DNA from: Gossypium raimondii
Lineage: Eukaryota > Streptophyta > Magnoliopsida > Malvales > Malvaceae
Reading direction: 5' to 3'
DNA: 64,000 nt
Assembly (NCBI RefSeq): GCF_025698545.1
Contig: NC_068569.1
Span: forward strand, 14,880,001 to 14,944,000
Part shown: piece by piece, positions 11,077 through 22,334 of the stretch
Position numbering within the stretch: the first letter of the stretch is position 1
Layout of the letters: each line of letters begins with the position of its first letter
Position numbers and translations under genes: made by a program
The notes under the pieces: model-generated
Told to the model about the DNA's origin: nothing
The model's database searches: none
What the model saw: the letters and a program-made list of their open reading frames with translations, nothing else

Positions 11077-13388
11077 TGTAACACCTCTTACCTGGAGAGA
11101 GCCGATTCCTCACTAACAAAGGATGTCACATTAAAACAAGCTACTCAAATTTATAAAAAAAAATTTAAAACTTTATTTTAACATAATTAGACTCCTTTAG
11201 AGTTATTCAAATTATTTATGGGGCTTTAACTAAAGTCTGGTTAGAAATGGGGGTCGTTCAGGACTTAAATGATACAAAATAGGGTAATTAGAGTCAATGT
11301 TGTGACATTGGAAAGTGGGTGTTGCGACACTGGGCTAATGTCGCAACATTGGGCTTTGGATGTCACAACACCAAAAATAGATTACTCACATGACTTCAAT
11401 GTTGCAACACCGAAGGTTAAGTGTCGCGACACTGAAAACAAATTACTTAGAACATGTTTGAATCACTTAAAACTAAACCCGAACAATCACAAATCATTCC
11501 ATATCAATTCCAAAACATTATCAAACATGTTTCCCCATCAAAAAATCGTATAAATTCGACTTTAACTAATTCAAACATGCCAATTTCAACCTTGAATATC
11601 ACCTAATTCATCCAATTCCAGAACATACCAATCCAAATTACAATTTTTACAAAGTGGACTAAAAGTACCAAATCTTCCATTGTACATATTTCTACGTACA
11701 TGCCAAAACTAATGCCCAAAAATTTAGATTCATACTCTTTTCAAAACTTGATTGGTGATGAGATAAGTTGGAGTTGGTCTTCATTTTAAAGCTTCAAACG
11801 ATCTTCACCTACGCGTTTGAAAAAAACACGTTAAGCTCACGAGAACTTAGTAAGCATATAAAGAATTTAAGTTAGCTTTAAAATTTAATTCTTTTCACAA
11901 ACACATATATAAACATTTGGATAATACTTTCATTAGTTTCAATCATCATGCACAAAATTTGTAGTAAAGTAAAAAATTCCACGAGTTACAAATTACTGAG
12001 CAATGTCATATTAAGTTCACTTACCTTGTATTCTATTGCCCAATTGTAGACTCAATAGAACACAATAGGATATATGAAAATGTCGATAAGATGCACCAAA
12101 GTGTCACTATTCTTCACACGGATGTGAGGATGTCACTTTGCACCGAAGTGCCACTAACATTTGCACTGTAGTGTCGCTTCCACTTGCACCGTAGGGCCAC
12201 TATCACTTGCGCGCTTAGTCACTTTCCTAATGGCATACCCTTGATATCCTACTAGTTCTCATTTTATCTACATGAGCATTTAACATACAAAATTTCACTA
12301 CATTCACTTAATAGTTAAAAAATAGTTCTAACTCTACTATTTTGATGATTTAGTCATTTTCTATATACAATCAACTATCATCAATTCTCACACAACATTT
12401 ATTTCATCATCATCTAACATCTCAATTAAATACTTCATATCGCTATTTATTTCACCCATTTAAAATTTTCACTCATTACAATTTAGTCCTTATTTAACCA
12501 ATTCATCAACACACATTTTCAAATAAATTTTCAAGTACTAATGTATCCTATGAGTATTACTAAAATAAATCATCGAACTTTCATTTAGGGTTTAAATTAT
12601 ACAAATTAAAATTCTCGATATACTGACAACAAAATGCTTGAATAATCCTTTTCTTCCTTTTTCCTTCACTCATTGGCTATTTCTTTGTCTTTATCACCAA
12701 TTTGATGTTCACTCCTCTCCTTCTTCTCTTAACCTTACTCAAAACCCCTAACTCTTCATTTTTCTATCTTCAAGTATATATTCTAGCTAACTCCATATAA
12801 AACTTAGCTAGCTGTAAAGTTACTCTTGTGATTTCATTAAAAATTTATGAAGGAATTTTGGAGTTTAAAGCTTCGAAAGAGTTGATAATGGTGGAGGACT
12901 AAAATGAAAGAAATGAAAGCTTGAGAAAAATGGGGGTGTAAAGGGATAATGAAAAAAAAATGATGATTGACTTTCGTTTTCTACATCCTTCCAACAAAAA
13001 ATCTATCTACTTTTTTTTATTAAATAATATTTAATTAAAATAAAATCTAATCATTGTCATTACAATCAAATGGTTCCTATTCATCATTAATCTCATCCAC
13101 ATTTCTATGTACTTTCATGGTCAAATTTCACTCCAAGTCCTTGCTCTTCTTCTCATTTATTTAATCTAGTCATTTCTTATTTTTAAGTTTTGCACTATGG
13201 CCTAACACTTCTTACACTTTTTTAATTTAGTCCATTCCTTAAATTAATTTCCCTAAATTCAAAATTTGATTTCCTATAATACCCAATTACCTTCTTCAAT
13301 AATATTAATATTTCTATTTTTGATTACTCTAAAAATTTCAAACACGTGTCAACCCAAATTGACACTGCTCACTTTTCGGGGATTGTTA
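11077..13388 (-). mobile_element. Gypsy-type LTR, probably solo (fossil)
   Basis: The block begins TGTAACACCTC and ends near TTTTCGGGGATTGTTA, close to the TGTAACACC / GGTGTTACA ends of Malvaceae gypsy LTRs. It is read on the minus strand. It contains two short-motif arrays typical of such LTRs: a TGTCGCGACA/GTTGCGACACTGG cluster at 11296-11434 and a TTGCACCGAAGTGCCACT cluster at about 12090-12215. The rest is AT-rich with LTR-like phrases such as TTAATTTAGTCC. There is no gag-pol region on either side, so a solo LTR is most likely. It is about 2.3 kb long and looks old. Confidence 0.6.
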
Positions 13389-13398
13389 GTGATGTCAC

Positions 13399-14012
13399 AT
13401 GATATAATTTTTGGCCCATGGACTTGGCAATTAGATCCACTTTGCCTGTGCTTTTTTCGGTCCATTTTGGTATCTTAACTTGATAACTAGATTCATTTTG
13501 TTTCCTGAACTTGAAAAAGATAAAAAAGTTGATCACATGACACTCTGAGATTGTGCTAATAACCGAACTGATGGTTAAATTGGTCAGACCACCAATTTCT
13601 GGTTCAATTGACTTGATCGGTTCAACTAGATGACCAACAATAATTAACTAATTAAAATATCATACAAGATTTAAAAAATAAAAAAAATATTAAACCATTT
13701 TTACCTATTCAAATTTTAATTTTTGTCTCAGTTTCGATTTTTACTAGTTTTGAGTAATTTTTTACTCAATCGGTTTAGCTCCTTTGTTCGGACTGGTATA
13801 TAGTCAATTCTTTGTCCAATTGGTTTGACTGACAAATTCAATCTTGTGCAAGTAACACTGACCACATCATCAAATATTGTCGGAATTCAAGTTTAGGGAC
13901 CAAAATTGATTTAGTTGCCAAGTTTAAATACCAATATTACCAAAAAAAGTACAAATATTAAAGTAGAACTAGTTACCAAGTTCAAGAGCCAAAAAATCAT
14001 ATCATCCCTAAA
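13399..14012. mobile_element. Non-autonomous DNA transposon with long inverted ends
   Basis: The left end (CATGATATAATTTTTGGCCC, then GACTTGGCAATTAGATCCA) is the imperfect reverse complement of the right end (...TAGTTACCAAGTTCAAGAGCC, then AAAAAATCATATCATCC). The arms are about 130 bases and show two successive ACTTGGCAACTA-like phrases each. The middle is rich in CGGTT/AACCG phrases. There is no coding capacity. A single related arm is found at about 32386-32520, so this is a repeated family. A Mutator-like or other MITE origin is possible; I could not settle the target-site duplication. Confidence 0.55.
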
Positions 14013-14799
14013 ATAAATTATCGTAATTTATATTTAAACTGAAAAAGTTAAAGTTAAAATTTTAACTTTTTTATTTTCCATTTTAAAAATTAATTTTACT
14101 TAACGAATTGGAGCTAGGTTTGAAGGCGATTCAGTCTGCCCCTCTAGCCGCTTGCTTGAGGGTGCTATCACTACATGGCAAGTTCTAATATTACTTGAAA
14201 GAATGCGGGAAGACTAATTGATAAATTTTAAAATTATATATCAACTATGAAGACTTGCAATCTTTAAAATAATGTTCTATAGAGTTTAAATTTCTTAGAA
14301 CCTTATCTTATAAATAGGTTTTAATCTCAATGGTTAATGTAATTTAATCTATTTTGTTGGATGTAGTAGAGTTACACTATAAATAAAAGCCTTCCTTCTT
14401 ATTTGTATTCATTCATTCAATATTTGAAGTGTTGGATGTGGGGGAGCTCAACTTTTTTATTGTCTTACTTGTTTTGCTTAGTCGCTTTTATAGACCAATG
14501 CCTTAGATAATTTTCTTCAAAATTCTTAGTTTTTGAAGGTTTAGACTAACTAGGCAAAAATTCACTATCTAAGGTAGTCATGTGGTTTGCTAGGCTAAAG
14601 TTTAGCCTTGTAACATGCCCACATAGTCTGCCTTACCAAGCACCTGGTGAGGTGCTCCTACTATATGAATCCTCCACCTCTTCCGCACCTAGGCTCTCAT
14701 TAGAGTTAGGAGTCAAAATTGCAACAGAAGACAATATTAACATGTTGGAGGGCTTGTTGGCTCCTGACAAACAACACTCTGACCGAGTCAACCTCTCTC

Positions 14800-14940
14800 A
14801 TAGGCCTTAGCTTAATGGTGATGTTAAGTATTAGGAACTTTAAGATCCCAGATTCAAGTCTTACTCTATGTAAATTATGTGTGGGTTCTCAGTTTATATT
14901 TATTTTGATTTATGTTTCACTATATATGGACTTTGTGTAG
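14800..14940 (+). mobile_element. SINE-like tRNA-derived fragment
   Basis: The sequence TAGCTTAATGG (14808-14818) fits the RNA polymerase III box A consensus. GATTCAAGTC (14851-14860) resembles box B (GGTTCGANTCC), at tRNA-like spacing of about 40 bases. It does not fold into a proper tRNA by eye, and a T-rich tail follows. A tRNA-derived SINE remnant is the simplest reading; chance similarity is possible. Confidence 0.35.
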
Positions 14941-16148
14941 ATTTTGATTATTAATCTAATCATGCTCTATAATGATTAATTTTGATTATAGTTGTGATTG
15001 TACTTGGTTTATGTTGCACTATATGTTTTGATTACCAATCTAATCATGTTTTGTAATGATTAATTACGATTATATATATTCAAATGCATCCGTTATAATT
15101 GCAATTGTGATTACACGTGTAACTTCTCAAAAATATAAATTATATTAATAGAATAATACATTATATTTAACACATGATTATATTAAAATATAATACAATT
15201 TATAATTGTGTTTAATAATTAAATTACTTTTATAACTAATTAAATTTTATTAATTTAATTGAAATTATTGAAAAAAATGGAAGATAACAAAAAGAAGAAG
15301 ATAAAATAATAATTAACTAATACCAAAATTAAAGTTGTTATTTTATTTAGAATTAATTTAATAAATAAACCTTATGGATGAGTGCGTATTACTGAAAACC
15401 AGGGATAATAGATTTTATTTTTCATTAAACCTTATAGGCCACCGAATTATTTTTAATATTCCAATTTGAGTGATGAATTTAAAGAGAAAAAAAACAAAAA
15501 CTTGGAAGCTAATAGAAAATATCCAAATTGCTACAGCAGTAATAATAAGTAAAATTAATTGTTTACAATAAAAAAGATTATGTGAAATATTAATACAATT
15601 AAGCACATGAAAGTATATGACTGGACTTACAATTGAAGCATTTGCTTGGACTAGTAAGGGTTTCATTTTAACATCTCAAATTCCATTTGATTTTTTTACA
15701 AAGTCACATTAGGATAAATTTGTTGAACCTAGAAGAGGTAATGTAAAAAGGAATCATGTGCCATAAAATGGTGCTATGGGTCAAACAAATGACCATGTGA
15801 ACTTGTATGTATGCTCTGATCTGATTGAAATATTCTATTGCAAAAATAAAAGCAGCAAGTGGAGGTGTCGTTTTTATCTTCAAATGGAAACAAATGTTGA
15901 ATAAAAGAAATCCCATAAAACAACAATTGGGACTTCTGGTTTTCGATCCATTCACGGCTCTTCTGTAGGGAGATAGCATGTGGGTGTGAGAGAGAACGTG
16001 GGAATAATTGAATGAGACTCAGAAATCTGGAGCCTCTGCAGGGATAATTCATTTTCTAAAAAAGAAAAAAATTGCTTAAAATGAATCGGTTGTTCATTTC
16101 TTCTCTACTTGCAGGGATCACATGTGAGGCTGTTGCATGGAAGACCCT

Positions 16149-16156
16149 TATTTAAA
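16149..16156 (+). promoter_or_regulatory. Possible TATA box of the expansin gene
   Basis: TATTTAAA lies about 130 bases before the expansin start codon and just ahead of a C-rich stretch, a plausible core promoter position. No transcript start is visible from sequence. Confidence 0.35.
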
Positions 16157-16283
16157 CACCCCCCATTCTTCTTCTTGGAAATGCCAGTAAATGTAAATAC
16201 ATTCATTCCCAATAGTACTTCCTTACCAATCTTGTTCTTCTTCTTTCTTCTCCAAACATATATTGCCTTCGAACTTCCAAGAA

Positions 16284-17218
16284 ATGGCAAAAATCATTGT
16301 TGCATTAGCCATCTTACTTGGATTCTGCTATCTAGCTAGCACCGTGCATGCCTTCACGGCTTCTGGCTGGACTAAAGCTCATGCCACATTTTATGGAGGC
16401 GGCGATGCTTCGGGAACTATGGGTTAGTAACCATTTTTTTTTATTACTAATGCATTTTTTTTTTCAATTTTCATCACATTTAATATGGATTGGATTTATT
16501 GACAAAAGGGGGAGCTTGTGGGTATGGGAACTTGTATTCGACTGGCTATGGAACAAGGACTGCTGCTTTAAGTACTGCCTTGTTCAATAATGGAGCTTCA
16601 TGTGGACAATGCTATAAGATCATGTGTGACTATCAGACAGATCCCAGATGGTGCATAAAAGGAACATCCGTGACCATTACAGCAACAAACTTTTGTCCTC
16701 CTAACTTTGCTCTCCCAAACAATGCCGGAGGCTGGTGCAATCCACCCCTCCAGCACTTCGACATGGCTCAGCCTGCCTGGGAAAAGATCGGTATCTACAG
16801 AGGCGGAATTGTGCCCGTTTTGTTCCAAAGGTAGCGTTCTCCATAACATTTCCTTGCCCTCATTATTTTTCATTACTCTTTATTAAACGTCTTGGCCTTC
16901 TTACAATACAGGGTTCCTTGCAAGAAGCATGGTGGAGTGAGGTTCACGATCAATGGAAGAGACTATTTCGAGCTTGTTATGATTAGCAATGTTGGTGGCG
17001 CAGGATCTATCCAGTCTGTGTCCATCAAGGGATCCAAAACTGGGTGGATGGCAATGTCAAGGAACTGGGGAGCTAACTGGCAATCCAACGCCTATCTCAA
17101 TGGCCAATCATTGTCGTTCAGGGTCACCACTACTGATGGTGTGACTCGACTATTTCCTGACATCGTGCCTGCAAATTGGGGTTTTGGCCAGACTTTCTCT
17201 AGCAAACTACAATTCTAA
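16284..17218 (+). CDS. Alpha-expansin (cell-wall loosening protein)
   Basis: Three exons (16284-16422, 16509-16830, 16912-17218) close into 255 residues, the usual alpha-expansin length. Residues 1-23 are a signal peptide ([19 protein letters not shown]...). The double-psi barrel domain carries [21 protein letters not shown], the cysteine pairs, GGWCNPP of the alpha-expansin insertion, and the HFD motif at 129-131. The C-terminal CBM63 domain runs from about residue 160, with RNWGANWQS and a final FGQTF. Expansins loosen the primary wall at acidic pH by disturbing cellulose-xyloglucan contacts, without hydrolysis. The position between Alba and peroxidase matches Arabidopsis At1g20190 (EXPA11). 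The sequence [18 protein letters not shown], however, looks more like another alpha-expansin subgroup, so I give no number. Confidence 0.95.
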
Positions 17219-18648
17219 GTTTAGTATTTAAAGTTCAGGGTTTGGGGTTTAGTTTCCGGCAGAGGTGTGCTTATTATTTTACAAAAGCTGCCCGCCATAT
17301 CGTATGAGATGAAGTGAATGAATCCTTGAACTCTTACATTACCTTTTTATGCTTTTCATATACGAAAGTGGAACCAAGTTTAAAACTATTTGAAGTGGTC
17401 GTAATTAACTGTCAATAAGAAGCCCAAGCAAAACATTGCAGCTTCACCATTTTGTAAATTTTGATTTCACATATTAATGTGTTTATGATTCATTCTACTT
17501 TTACATTTTCCATTTCGAATGTAACAAATCAACCGACAAAGCTTGGTTCATTTTACTCACCGCCTTTGCCAGGTTCCGCCGAAATAAACTCTCTTTTTAA
17601 TGGAATAAAAAACAAAGACCAGAGTTTCCCTGAACTTGAACAGACAGAGACAGGTTCTGGCGGTATTAACCTGCCATGAATTTGACAAAAAAGTTACTTG
17701 ATGCATCGAATCTCTTTTCCCAAGTTGTTAAAGGGTTTTCATATGGCAATTCATCAGTCCTAACTACAAAATATATTCTGCAAAAGGACATGAGGCATGG
17801 TGGGTGGGTAATTGCTGGCATTTAACCAGAGTTGATATAGGAAGAAGACAGCGGATCTTGGACCAAATTTTGGGGGGATTAATTAAAAAATTTCGAGGGA
17901 AAAAAAGGAGATTTTCCCAAAATTTTGGCCACCATTTAGCTCCGCCTCTGATGACAGCCCCCAAATACGGATGGCACCATCAATATTTGAACTCCCTTCT
18001 CATTAATATAATATATATCAAGGAAAGGGACCATTGAATAAAATTATACATAAATTGTAGGTGGCTTTGAGGAGGTTGAAACTGGCTGGATTGTTCTTCT
18101 AATTGCCAGAATGTTGAAAATGACTCTCAAACGGTTTCCTGAACCTAAGCTTTGCGTTAAAACAACGACTTCATTTATTTGTTCAAAATCTTCCAACCGT
18201 TTTACCTTTTGTAAGCTATGTAGGGGGGTAACGGAAATGCTTTGCTTAGTCCTAATCAGGCAATCACCAAGCTCCTTTTTTCTTTCAGAATCAGTCCTGT
18301 TAATATGCTTTTGTTTCTGATTACGTTAGATTCTGCTTTGCCGGGTTAACGTTTTCATGAAAGGTAATGATTACATTGCATTAGGTCAACATGCAAAACT
18401 CCACCACAACTTTAAGGTTTATATTATTTTTAATGAAGGCCAATTTGATTGGCTCGTCGCTTTACGACATGCTTCAATACTACTCCACTAAAAAAGAGTT
18501 CTTGATCACCAAATATGCTAACAACCACTATTGATTAGTAACGACTCCAATTTATACTCTTCTTTGCGTTGTTATAAATAACACACTCCAAATCCCTCTC
18601 TTTCATACTTGCATAGCTAATCTTGCATTCGTAGTTGTGTCTCAAACC
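17219..18648. other. Intergenic DNA between expansin and peroxidase
   Basis: No gene seen. The first 150 bases are probable expansin 3' untranslated region. Near 17860-17960 is an AATTTTGGGGGGATT / AAATTTTGGCC phrase pair often seen in degraded plant repeats. The peroxidase promoter lies at the right end. Confidence 0.45.
18573..18580 (+). promoter_or_regulatory. TATA box of the PRX64-like gene
   Basis: TATAAATA lies 69 bases before the start codon and is followed by a CT- and A-rich leader, which is a standard plant core promoter layout. Confidence 0.55.
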
Positions 18649-19281
18649 ATGGAAGCCATCGTTGCACTTGCTTTCGCCTTTCTCGTGTTTCCATTTTCAT
18701 CTCCCGCCCAGGCACTGAGCTCAAACTACTATGATCACACGTGCCCTCAGCTCGAGTCTATCGTTAGGAGTGCAGTCCAGAATGCGATGTCGAATGACAA
18801 AACCGTTCCGGCTGCGCTACTCCGGATGCACTTTCATGATTGCTTTATCAGAGTATAAAATTTAACATATTACCAGAATTTTGCTAGAAAAGAAGTAACA
18901 GAATTGTTCAGACATATCATGTACTAGCTAATTTATGTCTTGTTTTGATTTTAAGGGCTGCGATGCTTCTGTGTTGCTGAACTCGAAAGGGAAGAGCAAG
19001 GCAGAGAAAGATGGACCACCTAACATTTCATTGCATGCATTTTATGTGATTGACAATGCGAAAAAAGCGTTGGAATCTAAATGTCCGGGCATCGTGTCTT
19101 GTGCTGATATCTTGGCCCTGGCTGCCAGAGACGCGGTTGCTATGGTTAGTAACATAGCATTAACATAACATAACATACATTGCTTATTATTTCTTACTGA
19201 GTTATATAGCAACTGAGCTGCCCACATGTTCCCCCACTAAAGCCACGTAACCAACTGCTTTGTTTTCACTTGTTTGGTGTC

Positions 19282-19312
<31 letters not shown>

Positions 19313-19995
19313 AATTAGTCTGGCGGTCCCAGTTGGGACGTGCCCAAAGGAAGGAAGGATGGAAGAATATCCTTGGCAAGCGAGACCAGGCAGTTACCAG
19401 CTCCCATTTTTAATATATCACAGCTAAAACAGAACTTTGCTCAGAGAGGTCTCTCCATTAAAGATCTAGTTGCTCTCTCAGGTATATGTATCCCCATGGC
19501 TTAATAAGCAGAGAAAATATTGCTTCAATTTTCATCATTCAAATTCATTTTTTTGTGGTGAATTACCATGTGTAACAAGTAAAAAACATTGTGAATCCAG
19601 GTGGACACACTCTGGGGTTTTCCCACTGCTCTTCCTTCCAGAACAGGATCCACAATTTCAACGCCACCCTCGACGTGGATCCGACCATGAATCCATCCTT
19701 TGCCTCCAAGTTAAGGAGCGTGTGTCCGGCACACAACAAGGTGAAAAACGCAGGTTCCCCCCTGGATTCATCCAACTTAATATTTGACAACGCATACTAC
19801 AAGCTGCTTCTTCAAGGGAACAGTATCTTCTCTTCGGATCAAGCTTTGCTCACCACCCCAAAAACCAAGGCACTCGTCTCTAAATTTGCAAGCTCACAAA
19901 AGGCATTTGAGAAGGCTTTCGTGGAGTCCATGATCAAAATGAGTAGCCTCACTGGTGGGCAAGAGATCAGGCTAGACTGCAGAGTAGTCAGGTGA
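18649..19995 (+). CDS. PRX64: Class III peroxidase, PRX64-like
   Basis: Four exons in the classical class III pattern (18649-18852, 18956-19144, 19319-19481, 19601-19995) close into 316 residues. Residues 1-22 are a secretion signal. Distal heme-side residues are R59 and H63 in RMHFHDCF; the proximal heme ligand is H188 in [10 protein letters not shown]. The eight conserved cysteines can be placed, and C65 precedes FIRGCDAS. The stretches [20 protein letters not shown]-like and [13 protein letters not shown] match Arabidopsis PRX64 (At5g42180) very closely from memory. PRX64 oxidises monolignols with H2O2 in the apoplast, notably at the Casparian strip. The ATG at 18649 is the only good start; upstream there is only an in-frame GTG. 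Intron 2 ends in a TA microsatellite. Confidence 0.95.
19286..19312. repeat. TA microsatellite in peroxidase intron 2
   Basis: An uninterrupted TA run of about 13 units lies a few bases before the 3' splice site of intron 2 of the PRX64-like gene. Length is probably variable between individuals. Confidence 0.85.
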
Positions 19996-20957
19996 TTTTT
20001 GAAGCCAATTTGGAGTTTAAACCCAGGCATGAAGGAATTTATAAGAGTGAGATCAATCAAGCCAATAAACTTTGTTTGTTTTGTGGTTTGCATACCGTCG
20101 AAGAGAACGGTAGGAACACGTAATTTGCATTCCAGATTTATGTATTTTGTGATTTAATGATTAATTTTCTTCTTTATTTTAAAAAATAACAACAAAGTTT
20201 CGAAATTGAATTCAACTCTTACTATGCTTTTACATGGTTAATAAATTACGACTTTGATTCTCTTGTCAAATGTGCACAAATATAGTTTTCAATTAGATTT
20301 TTACTCGTGTGAAAGAAATATACTTTATGACCACTCATTTATTTCTTTAAACAATACTCATAACACCAAAATTAATGACTGAATTACAACCAAAAGAATC
20401 ATATTTTTTTATTAACAAGCTTAAGAAATAATTTATTTTAAAATCTGAAATTTGGTTATTAATATTTATTAGACGATAGTCTCGACAATAAAAAAGAATT
20501 ATTGGGCTCAGTCGAAACAGAAATAGCATTATTGAGCTGAGTAGTCTAGCCTGTCCAATCTACGAAGTAATTTTGATTTTTGGACTCATTTTGGGCCCAA
20601 ACAAGAATTCCAGTCTTCTGGAACACTACAAAAGAGATCACTTACGGAACATACAAAACAAAAACGGCTGTATATTTCCAAAAGAGATCAGATCACCACT
20701 TTCTTTTTTTTATTTCTTCATCTGAATAATTCAAAGACAACTAAAATGGTTTTACGAACATCTCCATGACATGCATATGATGTTATTCTCACAAAAGCAT
20801 ATAGCCATAGGCATAATTGGGGACAGGCTCCTGCATATTTACAAAAGACAAACAATTTCAGCATTTCTTTAACCCAGGAACCATCGAAGTGACACTAAGC
20901 TCTACAAGCAAAGACAAAAAAAAAAAGAAAAAAAGAAGAGATTTCTCATATTGCTCT
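19996..20957. other. Intergenic DNA between convergent peroxidase and UPF0496 genes
   Basis: No gene seen. It must contain the two 3' untranslated regions, since the flanking genes converge. It is AT-rich, with a purine-rich run at 20915-20940. Confidence 0.5.
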
Positions 20958-22334
20958 CTAATACAATGGCTGCGCATCAACTATTTCTTGTATAACCAGC
21001 TTTCTCGATCTGTTAATTGTGTGAAAACATAATTTAGTATGTTCCTCTAGCTCTTTCAGCTGCTCCAAGAAGCTTGAATCGTGCATACATAATTCTCTTA
21101 CCACCTCCTTCACTACCTCGATTTTCCCATTTCTAATGCACATATCAGCTATAGCTTTACGGTGTTCTATCTCATCGTGTAGTCTCCATACCAGTCTACT
21201 TATGGTATCGAAATCGTTGATCAAAATGTAAACCCCTTTCGCCGAGATATCAAGCTGCGCACAGAGTCTTTCAAGCCCTTGCTGATAATTAGATTGTGAC
21301 CTGCTTTTCTTCTTCTTCTTCTTCAACCTCATGCCAAAGAAGCAGGCTGCAAGCCCTGGTGCTGCTATAATCCCAATCATGCCGTGGAATGCAAGTACCA
21401 GCAAAGCAATTATAAAAGCAGTGTGAGAAATCACTAGACAAATGCTGCCAATCTGTTTGGAGATTCTCTTGAATTTTGCTTGCCGTTTTAGCTTTTCGCG
21501 TCTGGATGTTAACTTGTGGAACAAATCCAGGTTACTTTCATGAAAATCCCGGAGCTGCACTGGACTAATGATCGAAAATGGATTTTTAAGCAAGGCAAAA
21601 CCCGCCAGCTCCTTGAATATTACGCTGCATTTGTCATCTGAAAAGTCTTGATCAATCCGCTTGCTTATCTTTATCACCCTTCTAATTTTCCGATAATAAA
21701 CACGGGCCTGATGGATGCTTCGTAGGAGTGATTCACATAAATTACTACCTTCTAAACCAGCTTCGAAATAGTCTAGAATAAGGTGATGAAAATTCAAGCT
21801 CTCGATCTTGTCTAACGTTTCTTGCTTTGGTTGAAGAAGGTACTCGGAAAGATTTATACGGTGATTAGGGATCGAAGATGATGGAGAAAGTCTATCAAAG
21901 CTAGTATTTTCCAACTGGCCGTGAACTTTTGTCCACGTTTCTAGATAAGACTTTGTTCTAAAAACTTCCTTGTACTCTTCATTGACGTTTGCCTTCTCTT
22001 CCAAGTAACTTCCACCGCCACGCTCCGTCTTTGATCTGCCTGAGATAACATACAATACCCAGAAATCCAATTAAGTTTTCATCTCCTAGAATATATCTTG
22101 AGAGCTAAAACCACATGTAAAAACATATAAAAGAAGGGGGAAAAAAATAGAAAAAGAGAGAGAACCCTTTGTCAATATTTATAGTTTTCCATTCATGTTA
22201 ATGCATATCATCAGAAAGAAAATATATATAGATATAGATCAACTGATGCTACGATTTTCAAATGGAATTGAACACTGACCTGATTTCAGCTTCGTCTGAA
22301 TCATATTTGTCCCTCGGGACATGTTCTGGAACAT
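20958..22334 (-). CDS. UPF0496 (DUF677) membrane protein
   Basis: Two exons on the minus strand (22334-22280 and 22039-20958) give 378 residues. The first exon encodes MFQNMSRGTNMIQTKLKSG. The frame upstream of that ATG is open for 17 codons to a stop, with no other ATG. The protein has the plant UPF0496 layout: a helical N-terminal region (SYLETWTKVHGQLE), a basic HQARVYYRKIRRVIK segment, a paired hydrophobic hairpin (SICLVISHTAFIIALLVLAF plus MIGIIAAPGLAACFFG), a polylysine stretch, and a C-terminal helical region ending in NRSRKLVIQEIVDAQPLY. The family has no established biochemical role; the hairpin suggests membrane insertion. By order and similarity it fits Arabidopsis At1g20180. A TATATATAA on the minus strand near 22516 may be its TATA box. 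Confidence 0.9.

Larger units (their letters stand above)
14013..16283. other. Intergenic DNA upstream of the expansin gene
   Basis: No gene recognised. It holds a SINE-like piece at 14800-14940 (listed separately) and an AT-rich tract at 15100-15400. A TATAAATA-like sequence with a pyrimidine-rich follow-up near 14380-14420 could belong to an old element. The last 300 bases must contain the expansin promoter. Confidence 0.45.
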
